A DNA stretch of 64,000 nucleotides from Morinoia aosen (GCA_030386875.1 CM059579.1:16774484-16838483), one strand, 5' to 3'; counted from the first letter of the stretch, positions 23,101 through 34,022 are shown. Program-made: numbers and translations. The notes: generated by a model from the letters alone, not told the origin.

Positions 23101-26100
23101 GGCACGTGATGACATGGTCGTCGTGCCCCTTGAGCACACGGGGCGGTCGGAGCGGGTTGACACGCCAGTTGCACTCGATGTTGTGGCGGCGCATGAAGAT
23201 GCTCTGAACAAAGTATTGATTCATATAACTCCAGTGGTATACCTCTGCAGGGTATTGCTCCTGCCACAAGGTCCAGAATAGAATAGTGCTCCTTAGGCTT
23301 AATGAGAAAAATATCAACAGAACAAGAATCGCAGCTTATATGAAAACCATAGGCCACACAAGGAGAGAGCATAAAACTGCATCAGATTGAAACTCAAACT
23401 ACTCCAAATTTTTCTGAACAAAACTACCAAGTTTTCTAGGTATCTTAAGCAGCCCCAATAATTGCAATTTCTAGAACGACATCAACCCCAGCAGCGTTAC
23501 TAAGCACTTCTCCCGGAGTTAACTAATCCTAACTGCCTATGATATATCTTGAACTGTTTACAGTCAGATTATCAACGCTCTTTACATTGATTGTATAATT
23601 TCCTGACCTGACTATCACTAATTAATTTCAGACTTTCACCATATCACCTTTAGAGACTATCACCACTAATTCATTTTATCGTGAACAGTCAAATTGGTCT
23701 ATTGCTCATTTATAAAAGGTAAAAGTGCTGAAGAACACAATACCAATTCCTTAGCCGTTTTACCAGTCACAGGAAGATGTTGCCTTGGTAATAAAGTGAT
23801 AAACAAAATTCTTTGACGATGAAACATCACATTATTTTCATTTACAGACGTCACCAAATCGCCTAATAACCAAGACATTAAGTGAACAGCTCCACTTAAG
23901 CAAACCTGCACTAAGCTGGCATACAAACACGACGCTGATGGCAAAACATCGCAAGTACTACACCAGGTCGCAAAAACACGCGAGTGTATCAGTAACGTAC
24001 GTTTTAATAGTAATGAAAGTATTACTTGCTAGTGCAGCGAGCGTTGCGCTCGCCTTGCATTGAAGACAAGAATTCCATTGGTATGTAAGCATCTGTTATG
24101 CCACTTCTGCCTCTGGATAAAAGCTGTGTTCCAAACCCATCTAAAACTAAGATCGACTTTCACCACTCTAAAACACGTCTACAGATCAGCCATACCTTTT
24201 GACTCGTTCATTTAGAAAGCCATTCAAGTCTCAAAATTTCTATCTTAAACAACATTTGTTTGAGGTGAGGTCGCACCTTATAAGGTGACAAACTGCTGAC
24301 GCTGGTGCCCTTCCTCCTGCGCTTGTCCATGTGGTCGAGGAAGTTGTCAATGCCCGCCTCCTTACACTTTTCCCTCCAGAGGAGGTTGTCAGCCGTAAGC
24401 ATGTTCCAGTACTTGCAGGTCATGGCAGCCTTCAGCAGGTCCCTGGGGGACAAGAAGCTCAGCACATACAGCGCCAGCTCTTTTGGTAGCAGGCTGATGA
24501 AGTCGCGTTGGAACATCGGTAGAATGATCTGGTGGACGTGCCGAACCTGCAAGAATATATGACAATAAGGACAACTGCATCTTGGCTCAGATGACCTCCA
24601 CCTTAAGCGCCACGAGATGAGTGAGGTTTAATTTTATAACCGATGTATGATGATCACAAACAGAACCATCAAAATTAGAAAAAAGAAAAAATACAACCTT
24701 AATTTCAGCCAACAATATGTCGTTTCAAATGAAATGCTAAGCTTGTTGACCTACAAGCTTACCTAAATGATCATAAGCTTGATTTTTTTGTAGTTCATAG
24801 CTGTGGGGTAAAAAACAAAAACACGTCATAATCGTGCTCACAAACTCTTGAATGGAATGAGTCAAAAGCGCTAATCAAATGATAAATTCATTGTAAACCG
24901 CAAATGGTAAAGATTATAGAGGCTATGAGGAAAGACAACAACCTGGATACAAAAAACTACAGTCTCCAAATAGATTCGGTGATTTGGAGATTACACGAGA
25001 GGTGTGGATGATGGCAGTCGCACAATCAGACCAACATATGAAATTGACAAGTAGTAGTAGTAGTAGTATTAGCATTGATTTGCTAGCGCTTCAGTAATTC
25101 GTACTATATCGCGCCGTAGATCTCACAGTTTAAAATACTGGATTCACATCGTTACACAAAAGCACACTATATAAATGTTGTTCAAAGTTTGTCACAATAA
25201 CCATCATGGAAACACAACAGCAGCCATCATAAAGACCGCTTCAATTGCCACCCACATCATTGTCATTTTATAAGAGTCCTAGTTGATCTTTGAAGAGATC
25301 ATCTACAGAGCGACGCACAATCCGCGAAACACAGGACAGCCAAAAACCCCGTAGGGGATTTCAGCTGCCCACCCATTTATGACCGGGCGCCTTACCCACG
25401 CTGAAATCCCCAGAGGCATCTACGCAGCGCACCCGGCCATATTGTAGTTTAGTCATCCACATCTCAGACGTGAAAAGTTCCTTGATTACGCTGTCCCTTT
25501 CCTGGCTAAATTTGAGACATCAAGTTGCACTTCTCTAGAAAAATTTTCAGCGCCGTCACACTGAAAGCTGAACGCTCGATTTCCTTGAGCATTCCGGTCA
25601 TTACATCCTCATCAGGACCTCGCAGTCTCGGGAAGCACACACTCCTGGCAGCAGCATACCGGGGGCACTCAACAAGAAAGTGTTTGACAGTCAGAGGAAC
25701 GTGGCACCGCTCACATCGAGGCTGCGGCTGTCGCTCCATCAAGTGCCCGTGCGTCAAACGAGTATGGCCAATACGAAGGTGGCAGAGTATCACCTCCATC
25801 CGACGAGGGCGACAACTAGACGATGTCCACTCACGTACGGTGGGTTTTATAATTCTTAATTTATTGTTAATTGTTCTATCCCACTCCTGTTGCCACAAGC
25901 TTCTCACTGCAGCCTTTATCCGTGGGTAGTAGTCTCGGAAAGGGACCATCGAGTTCAGCGTCTCCTCGTTTGTCTCCGCAGCCCGTTTAGCCTCATGGTC
26001 AGCTCGCTCATTGCCCGATACTCCCACATGTCCGGGCACCCAGCACAGCATGACACTCTTGCGTCTACTTGCAAAGTTAATTAGCATCACGACAATTTCA

Positions 26101-29100
26101 GCAATGAGCGGGTGCGTACTATTATACATCTGTATGGCATCAATTACACTTTTTGAGTCAACGAAAATAGTGAAGGGCCCACATGGATACTCCTCAATCA
26201 GCTTCAGCGCCTCCATCACACCGTACAATTCTGCTGTGAAAATTGATGACTCTGGGAGCAGCTTCCTTGCACTGACCCTTTCCCCAGACACAGCAGCACA
26301 TCCTACAGCATCTCCCGTTTTAGATCCATCAGTGTAGAACTTTACAGACTTAGCGTGCTTTTCCATTACATGGTCCATAAAAATTCCCTTCAGGATGTAG
26401 TCCGGCACGGATTCCTTCTTGGGCATCCGGCATCCGGGGCAAAAACTATCTATAGGGACGCGCCAAATTAACAAAGACATTTAGGCAACTGTATTCAATT
26501 TCTAAGAAAACAAAAACATTAAGACATCAAGTGCATTACTATAACCCGGTTTAGTTAATTCAACCATGAAAGAGGATTGATTAAGAATTTAAAACTTGGA
26601 ACTTTTCCCCGAGCCTTTATTCTTATTTAGAAAAAGTTATTTAAACAAGCAAACCACAAGGCCGGGAGGCAGTGCACTAGCGTTACCATCAGAGTATAAT
26701 TAAACCTCTAACCATATCACTGGCCACTATCCAGTGGGTCAAAACCAAGGAACCACTCATGTTGATAGCCAATAATAAAACAATGAATTCGCGTAATTTA
26801 GGCTCAAGTCCTTATCTAACAAGTTGCTAATTCCTGGCTTAATAAGGTTAAGCCAGGCTTAGTGAATGATATTCACAGATAAGGAACAGTCACCAATCAA
26901 GCTTCAAACTTTAAAATCGCACTACACAATCAAGTCCCCACTTCAATGAAAGCCTACAAAGAGTGCAGGCCAGTAAACAGGCTTGTCTAAGATCACACAA
27001 GCCACAACGGTACAACCATCGAGTTCAGCGTCTCCTCGTTTGTATCCGCAGCCCGTTTAGCCTCATGGTCAGCTCGCTCATTGCCCGATACTCCCACATG
27101 TCCGGGCACCCAGCACAGCATGACACTCTTGCGTCTACTTGCAAAGTTAATTAGCATCACGACAATTTCAGCAATGAGCGGGTGCGTACTATTATACATC
27201 TGTATGGCATCAATTACACTTTTTGAGTCAACGAAAATAGTGAAGGGCCCACATGGATACTCCTCAATCAGCTTCAGCGCCTCCATCACACCGTACAATT
27301 CTGCTGTGAAAATTGATGACTCTGGGAGCAGCTTCCTTGCACTGACCCTTTCCCCAGACACAGCAGCACATCCTACAGCATCTCCCGTTTTAGATCCATC
27401 AGTGTAGAACTTTACAGACTTAGCGTGCTTTTCCATTACATGGTCCATAAAAATTCCCTTCAGGATGTAGTCCGGCAGGATTCCTTCTTGGGCATCCGGC
27501 ATCCGGGGCAAAAACTATCTATAGGGACGCGCCAAATTAACAAAGACATTTAGGCAACTGTATTCAATTTCTAAGAAAACAAAAACATTAAGACATCAAG
27601 TGCATTACTATAACCCGGTTTAGTTAATTCAACCATGAAAGAGGATTGATTAAGAATTTAAATCTTGGAACTTTTCCCCGAGCCTTTATTCTTATTTAGA
27701 AAAAGTTATTTAAACAAGCAAACCACAAGGCCGGGAGGCAGTGCACTAGCGTTACCATCAGAGTATAATTAAACCTCTAACCATATCACTGGCCACTATC
27801 CAGTGGGTCAAAACCAAGGAACCACTCATGTTGATAGCCAATAATAAAACAATGAATTCGCGTAATTTAGGCTCAAGTCCTTATCTAACAAGTTGCTAAT
27901 TCCTGGCTTAATAAGGTTAAGCCAGGCTTAGTGAATGATATTCACAGATAAGGAACAGTCACAAATCAAGCTTCAAACTTTAAAATCGCACTACACAATC
28001 AAGTCCCCACTTCAATGAAAGCCTACAAAGAGTGCAGGCCAGTAAACAGGCTTGTCTAAGATCACACAAGCCACAACGGTACATTTTCATCAAAAATACT
28101 TCACCAATGATAAAGCGGTTAAACTTATGTCAAACTTGGATAAACGCTATTCAACTGATCCAGAGACAACATTCATCCTTACCAGAACCCCATCTAGGAA
28201 CAGAATTAGGGAAACGTGTCTCCACCCGTCCCTTCTCTACATACCACAAAACAATAAAAATTCCGCTCTCTGCCCGCACCACGGTAGAAAAAACAAGGTA
28301 GGGTCAAACCAGTCTTTTTTTTTGTCAACCGTGTGACAATGCTGACGTCTTGGCAACGAACCAATAGCAGTGATCACATTGCATCTGGTATCACTACTAG
28401 CCCCAAATCTGGTACCACTTTTGGCCTTACATGTTGCAATAGTGACGTCATAAAGTTCGAGTGAAATGAAGCCATTCTATTGGCTAGCTAAACAAAAGGA
28501 GGCGTTTTTTCCCCACAGAAATGACTTAGCTTTGTTTCCTCTATCGTGGCCCACACACAGAGGCAGAGCAACAAACCAACCTGTCCAAGGTCACAGACGT
28601 CAATGAGAGAGTCGAGGGCGCAGATTCTCTCACTGGCAGTCCAGCCGTGGAACTGGCCAAGCCAGGACGCTAGCCCTGTCGGCGCGCTGCGTCTGATCAC
28701 GCTGCTGCTGCTACTGCTCGAGGTGCTCGATATGCTCGTGTTGGCTAGACTCAACCTGCCAAATGACAAACATGGTGAAATGAAAGCACATTTTCTCACC
28801 TCAATGCATGACTACCGAATCATGCATTGTTAGCATCCACTGGTTCTTGAGATTGTGCCTGACACTGATAGTAATCATAAATAATCGTTGAACAACAAAA
28901 ACCTTCTTTGATAAAAAGAGCATGACTGGAATTTGCACTAACACCGGCAGTACTTCTAAACTACTATAGATCGGAGTTATCACTCACCGGTGGCATCAGA
29001 GATAATACAGGTAGCTAGGCTACTGAGCCGTAACAGCTAACACTAAAATCCTAGCTCAAGACACATAGTTTTGTGGTATCAATTCTTTAATTCATGCTAT

Positions 29101-32100
29101 TTGTCAAATTTCAATTTTTGCACTTAACTTCAATAACGAAAAGTATTAAAATCAACGCCGCGATTTTGAATCTTTCACTTACATGGTCTGGAATACAATA
29201 CCACACTTTATAAAAAAGCAGCACAGAGAAGGGCTTGATATCTCAAGTTGAAAGAAATTTATTATACTGATATTGATATAAATTAGTAATGATCATTGAA
29301 GAACAATAACCTTCCTTGATAAAAAGCAGAATCAAATTATTTTAGCCCAGAAAACACTAATAATGCCTCACATCGTGCAGAGAACTTGCTATCAAATAAG
29401 ACAAATAATCCCGAAACAAATTTCAAACTTCCAGTCATTTAGACGACTGCTTCTTTGATTTCTGTACTGAACTATTATTTCAGAATTTTTCACCGCGGGA
29501 AATTATAGAAAAGAAGCAAATCAGCATCCATAATCATTGAATAAGCGGCCACGTGAACAAACAATTTATCAAGATGAGTTTTCTACAGTGTTTCCAACAC
29601 AAGGAGCAGAATAAAAGGACCAAACAGGAATCATCTTCAGTAAGCGAAGTGGTATCACAGATACGCACCCAGTATCGTCAGCCTTGCATGATTTTTTGAC
29701 TGGCAGCAGCAGACGGAGCTCTCCACCCGTGTCAAATTTTCTCTTTCCCTGTAAAAAATTAACAATTGTGATCAACAAGCAGTGACCACATTACCTATTG
29801 ACAAGAGAAACATTAATCAAGAACAGAACACAAAACTATAAGTTATGTTTAGCTGAGGATAATGTATCAATAAAAATTTTAAAATAACTTTAAAATGCGA
29901 CGTTAAAGCAAAGATGAGTTGAAATACAATAAGAGAAGCTTACAGCACAGAAAGGACTTGCTATGGCAATGTGTGATACATCATCCTTGCAATTACTTCT
30001 TTACTTTCAACTAGATAAAATTTTATTTGCACAATCGTCCAATTTCTAGGGCCTAGATTGAGTTGTTTGGATACTACAAATTATAAATGCAAACAGTACA
30101 AAATTTAGGCATGCCAGCAATACTGTATCATACTTTGGTTCTATTCCACTTAATGATGAAGACACTAGCAAGAAAATAAGACTCTCGCTTCTCTTGCTCC
30201 TGTTTCAGATATTTGCACAACCGGAACACGCCATGATAGTCCTTGTTTTTACCAAGAATTCTCACATGAGGTCTGAATAAATGTACCAGAATATGTGATA
30301 TAATACTGTACCAGAATATGTGAGTATTACGATGTCTATACCAATACTTCCTAATTTGACCACAATGAGAGCGAGTGAAGAGACCCATAACTAAGCTAAG
30401 GCAAAACTCGAGCAACTTACCACACTAACGGCACTATTAACATTTATCTCATTCTGAAATCTCACAAGAAATACAAAGAAATTTAAGATATTTCTTTTGT
30501 CTAGATATATACTTCTTTTGAAAAACAATGCACAAGGCAAAAAACAAATTAAGAAACACTATCACACTACATTGTTCAAGTTAACATAAAACTAAAAATA
30601 AGAATTTAAACAAGCTCCCTCACCTGTTTCTTTTTATTAGGAGAGTTTGAGGTAGATTCAACTATCATGAGATCATCTTCATCATCCGCCTCCTCTTCAT
30701 CATCGTCGAGCAAGTCTTCATCAGTCTCCTCGTCAAGATCATCCTCATCTTCAGACGGTTCAAGCTCCTCGTGAGGAAGACACACGATGCTGGGCGAGTT
30801 ACTGAGGTCCATGGCAGAGTCTGAGTGATTTTCAGACCTGGCAGATCGGCAGGACTGATCCGAAGTCGCTTTTGCTCTGGTAGGTGTGCTGCTAGAAGGA
30901 CCTGAAGTGCCAGCTCTACTCTCTACCACGCTAGAAACGCCACCATTCACAGCATCATTGCCACAAAGCTCTAGCACTCCATGAGTATTGTCGCTTGCTC
31001 TGCGTCTCAAGTGGTGCTTCCTAGTATGAAAAAGCCCAATTCCATTTTTGACCCCATTGTTGATGCCATGTACAGACACAGCAGAACCGTCAATTTGATC
31101 AGGCCCTCGTATAATGCCTTTGCTCAAAGAAGAGTCTATATTAGCAACAGTCGCACCAGCAGCAGCAGATGGAAGCCGTTCCATGTCGATGGTGTTAGGA
31201 GAGAGGCTTCTAGCGCCGTGGTGGTCCATTGACTCTTCATAAGGTGTGTCACTGCCCAGCACTGCTGCGGACGGCGCCACAGACCCAGAGGGACCAGTGT
31301 GACCGAGAACAGCAGCTATTTCTTCATGCGTCTCTTGCATGCTATTCTCGTTAATATTGGCGTCAATCATAGAGCTATCTTCATTAAAATCATAATCATG
31401 CTTCTCCAAGAGATCATCAACCCCATTGCTGTTCTCTCTTACTCTCAATTTGTTGAGCTCAGCTTCTCCAAGCTCGTCGCTAACCAAATAACCACTACAA
31501 GAGCTACCATTATTTGGTGATTTATTACATCTATTATTCCTACCTATATGACAGTTACTTGTAGCTTCTATAGAACCTAATCTATTATTTTCTATTCTGT
31601 TATCACAAGAGTCACCAGCAAACTGAATCCAATCCATGGCAACATCATCTAGAGTAGGAGATTCTTGTACGGCTTTTCTATCTACAAGATCTTCAGAAGT
31701 ATCACTGTCAATTCTGTGCCTGGTCCGAACATGAGTGTGAACAGTCTGCAAAACAGCAGCACCAGACTTGGCCCCCACATTGGACCTGCTTGAAGATGCG
31801 CCCCACCTTGCTGAAGCTCGACTGCCAGATGAAACAGAGCTTGGAGACGTGCTTGAAGTATTGCCACTGCCTGCTATGACAGCAGACAATACTTCCTGAA
31901 GCTGCGACGATCTGCGAGAGCTACGTCTCGACTGAGGTGTAGACTTGCCGCTCAGCAGAGGTGTGTAGCTGCTGCTCAAGGGGGGTGACCGCAAAGACTT
32001 GAGTGGCGTGCTTGTGGAGCAGCTCCTGCTGCTGGACCGGCTCGATTCATCAGGCGACTCATCATCGTCATCTTGGGCAGAGGGCGCGGCTGGCGCCTCG

Positions 32101-32993
32101 CAAACTAGAACTCCTTTGTTCTGGTCGAGTACATTGCGCCCAATTCCAGGTACATTAAGAAGCTCTTCTAAACTGCAAAATGGGCCTTTAACCTGTAAAG
32201 CATAAGAAATACCACCGCACTTAAAGCCAATAAAGCAAGGAAGTCAATTTACATATTTTTGGACACTAAGGATCTAAATTTACTTTAATCTGTTTTAAAA
32301 CCCTCTGCAAGTAACTTAATCAAGTTGGCTTAGCCCTCCCCTAACCCCAACTAAGGTTTTCCAAAAGACAATAACGCACCAAGTATGGAGTTTGGGGGAA
32401 CTGGGAACCTATGCAGAAGGCATGTTCCCACATAAGATCCCATGGAAATACTAGCAATAAGTTTAGGAGAAAATTGATGAAACAAAATCAAAGTCATAGA
32501 AGAAAGCACTTAATACTAGAAAAAAAGGCAGCAGTGAGCCAAAAAAAAGTTAATAAAACAAAAAACTATTTTCTTTTTTAACAAACAAAAGGCCTACCTA
32601 ATCTCCAGCTCAGGACCCCACATTTTCTCCCCGAGAGCACTTCCATAAATACAACAGATGCAACTCTCTGAGAGGCTCATTTAGTTAGATTTGCTTACAT
32701 AAAGATAAGGAAGTTTGGTGAGTATGCAAAAAGAATTTTAATCACAACAGAGTGTGAAAGAAGTTCAATTTATTCTATAAGGCTCAGCAAAAATAACACA
32801 TAAATTTATGCTTTACTTAAAAAAAGAGAAAAATTCAAGAAATTATGCAGCCTATTAAATACTATATTTGCAACCTCACCATCCTTGTTGAGAAAATGGC
32901 CTCAGCTTTGGCACGTCCAACTCCAAAAAGTGTCTCGAGGTCCTTCACGGTAGCTGTGTTGATATCAATGATCTCCCCTCCCTCAGCCATCAT
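17062..32993 (-). CDS. Fbxw7/ago: F-box/WD repeat protein 7 (archipelago), SCF ubiquitin-ligase receptor, 11 coding exons
   Basis: Substrate receptor of an SCF ubiquitin ligase; in animals it directs phosphorylated Cyclin E, Myc and Notch for destruction in the nucleus. Exons (minus): 32880-32999 (ATG at 32993), 30624-32192, 29669-29748, 28581-28755, 24277-24546, 23024-23203, 21868-22049, 21070-21295, 20290-20500, 18692-18832, 17062-17189. All introns are GT-AG and phases agree, giving 1091 residues. Order: ComEA-like HhH pair (about 8-68), Ser-rich then acidic region, [12 protein letters not shown]-domain (about 600-655), F-box [18 protein letters not shown] (about 661-705), WD40 propeller from about 760. 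Arg849, Arg863 and Arg889 match human Arg465, Arg479 and Arg505 that grip the phosphodegron. The N-terminal HhH is unexpected. A noncoding first exon upstream is likely, as an acceptor precedes exon 1. Confidence 0.95.
18300..18665. repeat. Minisatellite in FBXW7 intron 10
   Basis: About a dozen tandem units of roughly 28-38 bases, each containing a variant of CCAAATGATCCTAATAATAA followed by an A/C-rich spacer. Units vary in spacer length. The open frames found on both strands here are products of the repeat, not genes. Confidence 0.9.
18692..18832 (-). CDS. Fbxw7/ago: FBXW7 coding exon 10: WD40 blade
   Basis: Acceptor GTTGCAG, donor CAG|GTGAGC. It encodes [31 protein letters not shown] and [10 protein letters not shown] minisatellite array lies just downstream in the intron, starting about 25 bases from the donor. 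Confidence 0.95.
19684..20260. repeat. Diverged direct duplication in FBXW7 intron 9
   Basis: The stretch around 19,690-19,870 (ACTAGTGATGAAATC, AGCGTAGCACAATTAC, ATCAATGAACTCGTAC, TTGAGAAAGCAGGAA) recurs about 400 bases later at 20,103-20,260 with many differences. The second copy ends close to the exon 9 donor. It looks like an old tandem duplication of intron sequence. Confidence 0.5.
20290..20500 (-). CDS. Fbxw7/ago: FBXW7 coding exon 9: WD40 blades
   Basis: Acceptor GGGTTCAG, donor CTG|GTGAGT. It encodes [34 protein letters not shown] and [20 protein letters not shown], collinear with vertebrate FBXW7. Confidence 0.95.
21070..21295 (-). CDS. Fbxw7/ago: FBXW7 coding exon 8: WD40 blades, degron Args (R863, R889)
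   Basis: Acceptor CATTGCAG, donor CAG|GTGAGT. It encodes [40 protein letters not shown] and [12 protein letters not shown]. The Args in SGSR and AAVR correspond to human Arg479 and Arg505. Confidence 0.95.
21868..22049 (-). CDS. Fbxw7/ago: FBXW7 coding exon 7: WD40 blades, degron Arg (R849)
   Basis: Acceptor GTGTTGCAG, donor CAT|GTGAGC. It encodes [27 protein letters not shown]-type blade sequence ([13 protein letters not shown]) and [16 protein letters not shown]. The Arg in STVR corresponds to human Arg465, the commonest cancer hotspot. The residues after LHLH (NNI) differ from vertebrate EKR. Confidence 0.95.
22126..22153 (-). pseudogene. Duplicated start of FBXW7 exon 7 with its acceptor-like AG
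   Basis: About 28 bases repeat the exon 7 start (22,022-22,049) with three differences, about 101 bases upstream in the transcript. On the minus strand it reads TTTACAG then CVRTLSGH, followed by KNLRLN and a stop. A real exon would be CVRTLTGH. If the extra AG were used as a 3' splice site, translation would stop after 14 codons. It is best read as a relic of a short duplication. Confidence 0.6.
22155..22525 (+). repeat. Dispersed ~300-bp repeat, copy D (in FBXW7 intron 6)
   Basis: GATTAGATGTTAGTTTAAGC starts the copy, followed by AGAGAGGAAGGAGGAAGGCA, CTATGCACAAGGTAC, GTTGAAGAAGAAAAT, GCCTACCTAACTCTTAG and ATTTTCCCCCTGAGAG. It directly abuts the duplicated exon 7 start. Confidence 0.6.
23024..23203 (-). 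CDS. Fbxw7/ago: FBXW7 coding exon 6: linker and first WD40 repeat
   Basis: Acceptor TTTGTTCAG, donor AAG|GTAACC. It encodes RHNIECNWR (vertebrate RHRIDTNWR) then [17 protein letters not shown] and [14 protein letters not shown], the first WD40 blade. Confidence 0.95.
24277..24546 (-). CDS. Fbxw7/ago: FBXW7 coding exon 5: F-box
   Basis: Acceptor TTCTTGCAG, donor AAG|GTGCGA. It carries the F-box: [35 protein letters not shown] and [14 protein letters not shown], nearly identical to vertebrate FBXW7. The F-box binds SKP1. It ends at SPYK, matching the vertebrate HSPWK junction. Confidence 0.95.
25051..25068. repeat. AGT trinucleotide microsatellite
   Basis: Six perfect units of GTA. It could be the 3' tail of the minus-strand LINE fragment that follows at higher coordinates, since simple tandem tails are common there, but the link is unproven. 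Confidence 0.6.
25506..26480 (-). pseudogene. LINE ORF2 C-terminus with RNase H domain (in FBXW7 intron 4)
   Basis: A 324-codon frame. RNase H acidic residues are all present: YTDGSK (D), FTAELYGV (E), FVDSKSV (D) and [10 protein letters not shown] (D). Downstream, [13 protein letters not shown] and [18 protein letters not shown] form the His/Cys tail typical of I/Jockey-like non-LTR elements. No reverse transcriptase lies upstream, so only the 3' part was kept (5' truncation). It is in sense with FBXW7. The catalytic domain looks undamaged, suggesting a fairly recent insertion. Confidence 0.8.
25945..28083. repeat. Near-identical 1.07-kb tandem duplication in FBXW7 intron 4
   Basis: Copy 1 (25,945-27,014) and copy 2 (27,015 to about 28,083) match with only a handful of differences, including one single-base gap near 27,477. 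Each holds the N-terminal part of the LINE RNase H frame and its upstream flank. The junction joins GGTACA to ACCATCGAG; copy 2 ends at the same GGTACA and then continues into unique intron sequence. The high identity points to a recent event. Confidence 0.9.
27015..27550 (-). pseudogene. Second copy of the LINE RNase H fragment
   Basis: This is the part of the RNase H frame carried in tandem copy 2, from [12 protein letters not shown] to NEETLNSMV, where the copy boundary cuts it. A single-base loss shifts the frame at its start compared with copy 1. It lacks the His/Cys tail. Confidence 0.85.
28300..28560. other. FBXW7 intron 4 remainder, nothing recognised
   Basis: Unique sequence between the tandem duplication and exon 4, with no repeat or motif I can name. 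Confidence 0.3.
28581..28755 (-). CDS. Fbxw7/ago: FBXW7 coding exon 4: dimerisation domain
   Basis: Acceptor TTGGCAG, donor CAG|GTTGGT. After a Ser run ([10 protein letters not shown]) it encodes [17 protein letters not shown] and [14 protein letters not shown], the D-domain used by FBXW7 to dimerise. The donor GTTGGT is weaker than the others in this gene. Confidence 0.9.
29669..29748 (-). CDS. Fbxw7/ago: FBXW7 coding exon 3
   Basis: Acceptor TTTTTACAG, donor TGG|GTGCGT. It encodes [19 protein letters not shown] then SCKADDTG, matching the vertebrate KRKLDHGSEVRSFSLGKKPCK block that lies before the D-domain. Starts in phase 0 and leaves two bases that are completed by exon 4. Confidence 0.88.
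30624..32192 (-). CDS. Fbxw7/ago: FBXW7 coding exon 2: second HhH, Ser-rich and acidic region
   Basis: Acceptor TTTACAG, donor CAG|GTGAGG; 523 codons with phase 0 at both ends. The first residues [18 protein letters not shown] complete the HhH pair begun in exon 1, with the same spacing (R-x3-GPF) as ComEA proteins. Then come Ser/Arg-rich low-complexity sequence, a likely disordered middle, and near the end [12 protein letters not shown] followed by a long Asp/Glu tract and NKKKQ. The SIVxLP block and acidic tract match the conserved N-terminal region of vertebrate FBXW7, tying this exon to the gene. Confidence 0.88.
32320..32690 (+). repeat. Dispersed ~300-bp repeat, copy E (in FBXW7 intron 1)
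   Basis: Family blocks in order: GCCCTCCCCTAACCCCAACT, ACCTATGCAGAAGGC, AAAGGCCTACCTAATCTCC, ACATTTTCTCCCCGAGAGC and TTCCATAAATACAAC. It aligns best with copy D. Confidence 0.6.
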
Positions 32994-32999
32994 CACAAT
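32880..32999 (-). CDS. Fbxw7/ago: FBXW7 coding exon 1: first helix-hairpin-helix
   Basis: Acceptor TTTTCAG, donor ATG|GTGAGG. Two adjacent ATGs (32,993 and 32,990) follow the acceptor. The exon encodes [19 protein letters not shown] then RAKAEAIF, a textbook first half of a ComEA-type double HhH (IDINTA, then L-x-x-L-x-G-V/I-G). Because an acceptor precedes it, either the ATG is used after a noncoding exon or the frame (ATT GTG before the ATG) continues upstream. Confidence 0.8.
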
Positions 33000-33101
33000 C
33001 TGAAAACATCAGGAAAAATTAGAGTTTATGATGAAAATGTGATCCAGCACAGAAGTAAAGGAATAATACTCATACTTATACACAATAAAAACAGGATTTA
33101 A

Positions 33102-33321
33102 CACATTAAGTGCGGCGGGTTAAACTGAAGTTCGATATCCAGCTCAAATTTAGAGTCAATTGTAGTAAGGAAATTTGAAAATAGCAAACATTGACTGGAT
33201 CATGCCTTCATTTAACTTTCATTTAGTACTTCTAAAAATTGAGTCAGTGACTGCTGGTCAGCCAGCAGCATTATGAAAATCACCTAAATGACCACTGGTG
33301 GGTCACGCCGCACTCAACGTG
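33102..33321. mobile_element. piggyBac-type MITE
   Basis: A 220-bp element between TTAA at 33,098-33,101 and TTAA at 33,322-33,325. Terminal inverted repeats: CACATTAAGTGCGGCG on the left against CACGTTGAGTGCGGCG on the right (reverse complement). Near the right end GACCACTGGTGGGTC forms a short hairpin. No coding capacity. Its ends differ from those of the MITE in the LINE, so it is a separate family of almost the same length. Confidence 0.8.
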
Positions 33322-33329
33322 TTAAGGAT

Positions 33330-34015
33330 ATTTGGTAAAAAAATTTTTATCAAACATTTTTTTTGCTCTAAATTGAAGCTATACATGCGCTGAACATCCA
33401 CAATCAATTTTACAGGCATGCACACAATAGAACGCTCACTATGGGGGGTAGAGTGGTGGTGGGGGGAGATGTTTTTGGTAGAAAAATTATTTTTTAACAG
33501 AACATTTGAACAATATCACAGCCTTAAATATCTCATTTAATTTTTTCCTTCCAAGCTGAAAATCAAGAAGCACCCACGGAAACCTTCCATAACTTTCGAA
33601 CATACTATGTGAACGAAGTCTCTGATCTCTAAGTACCATGAGAGAAAAAGGTACCTTTGCAGTTGAAGTTGCCCTTGAATGTTATCTTGCATAAGATACA
33701 TAGAACCAAAAAATCAATAAGAATTTGTTAATAACCAACATTATAGTCAGACAAGATAAATGCTGTTCATACTCGGTTGACTATTATGCAACTTGAGATC
33801 CAAAAGAAATTATAGCATTAACTAATAAATAAAACTAATAAATAAAGTTTTGGCCAATTATATTTTTACAGCTATTTATTACAACATTTTCCAACTAATT
33901 TTAACCATAAGGAATAATAAACCATATAAGCAATGAAATTATTCTTTATCCAAAAGTCTCAGTAAAAAATTTCACTAACAATGGGTTCTATACTCAAGAG
34001 CAAGTGCCCAGAATT
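33330..34015. other. FBXW7 upstream region, nothing recognised
   Basis: AT-rich sequence that may hold a 5' intron of FBXW7. No exon or promoter signal could be supported. Confidence 0.35.
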
Positions 34016-34022
34016 GATTCTA

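Noticed and set aside
30981-31520. Plus-strand frames opposite FBXW7 exon 2
   Set aside because: They are antisense shadows of the long exon.
30624-32999. The idea that the HhH exons form an independent upstream gene
   Set aside because: Exon 2 carries both the second HhH and the conserved FBXW7 N-terminal blocks in one uninterrupted frame, and the phases of all splice sites match a single transcript. Only transcript data could overturn this.
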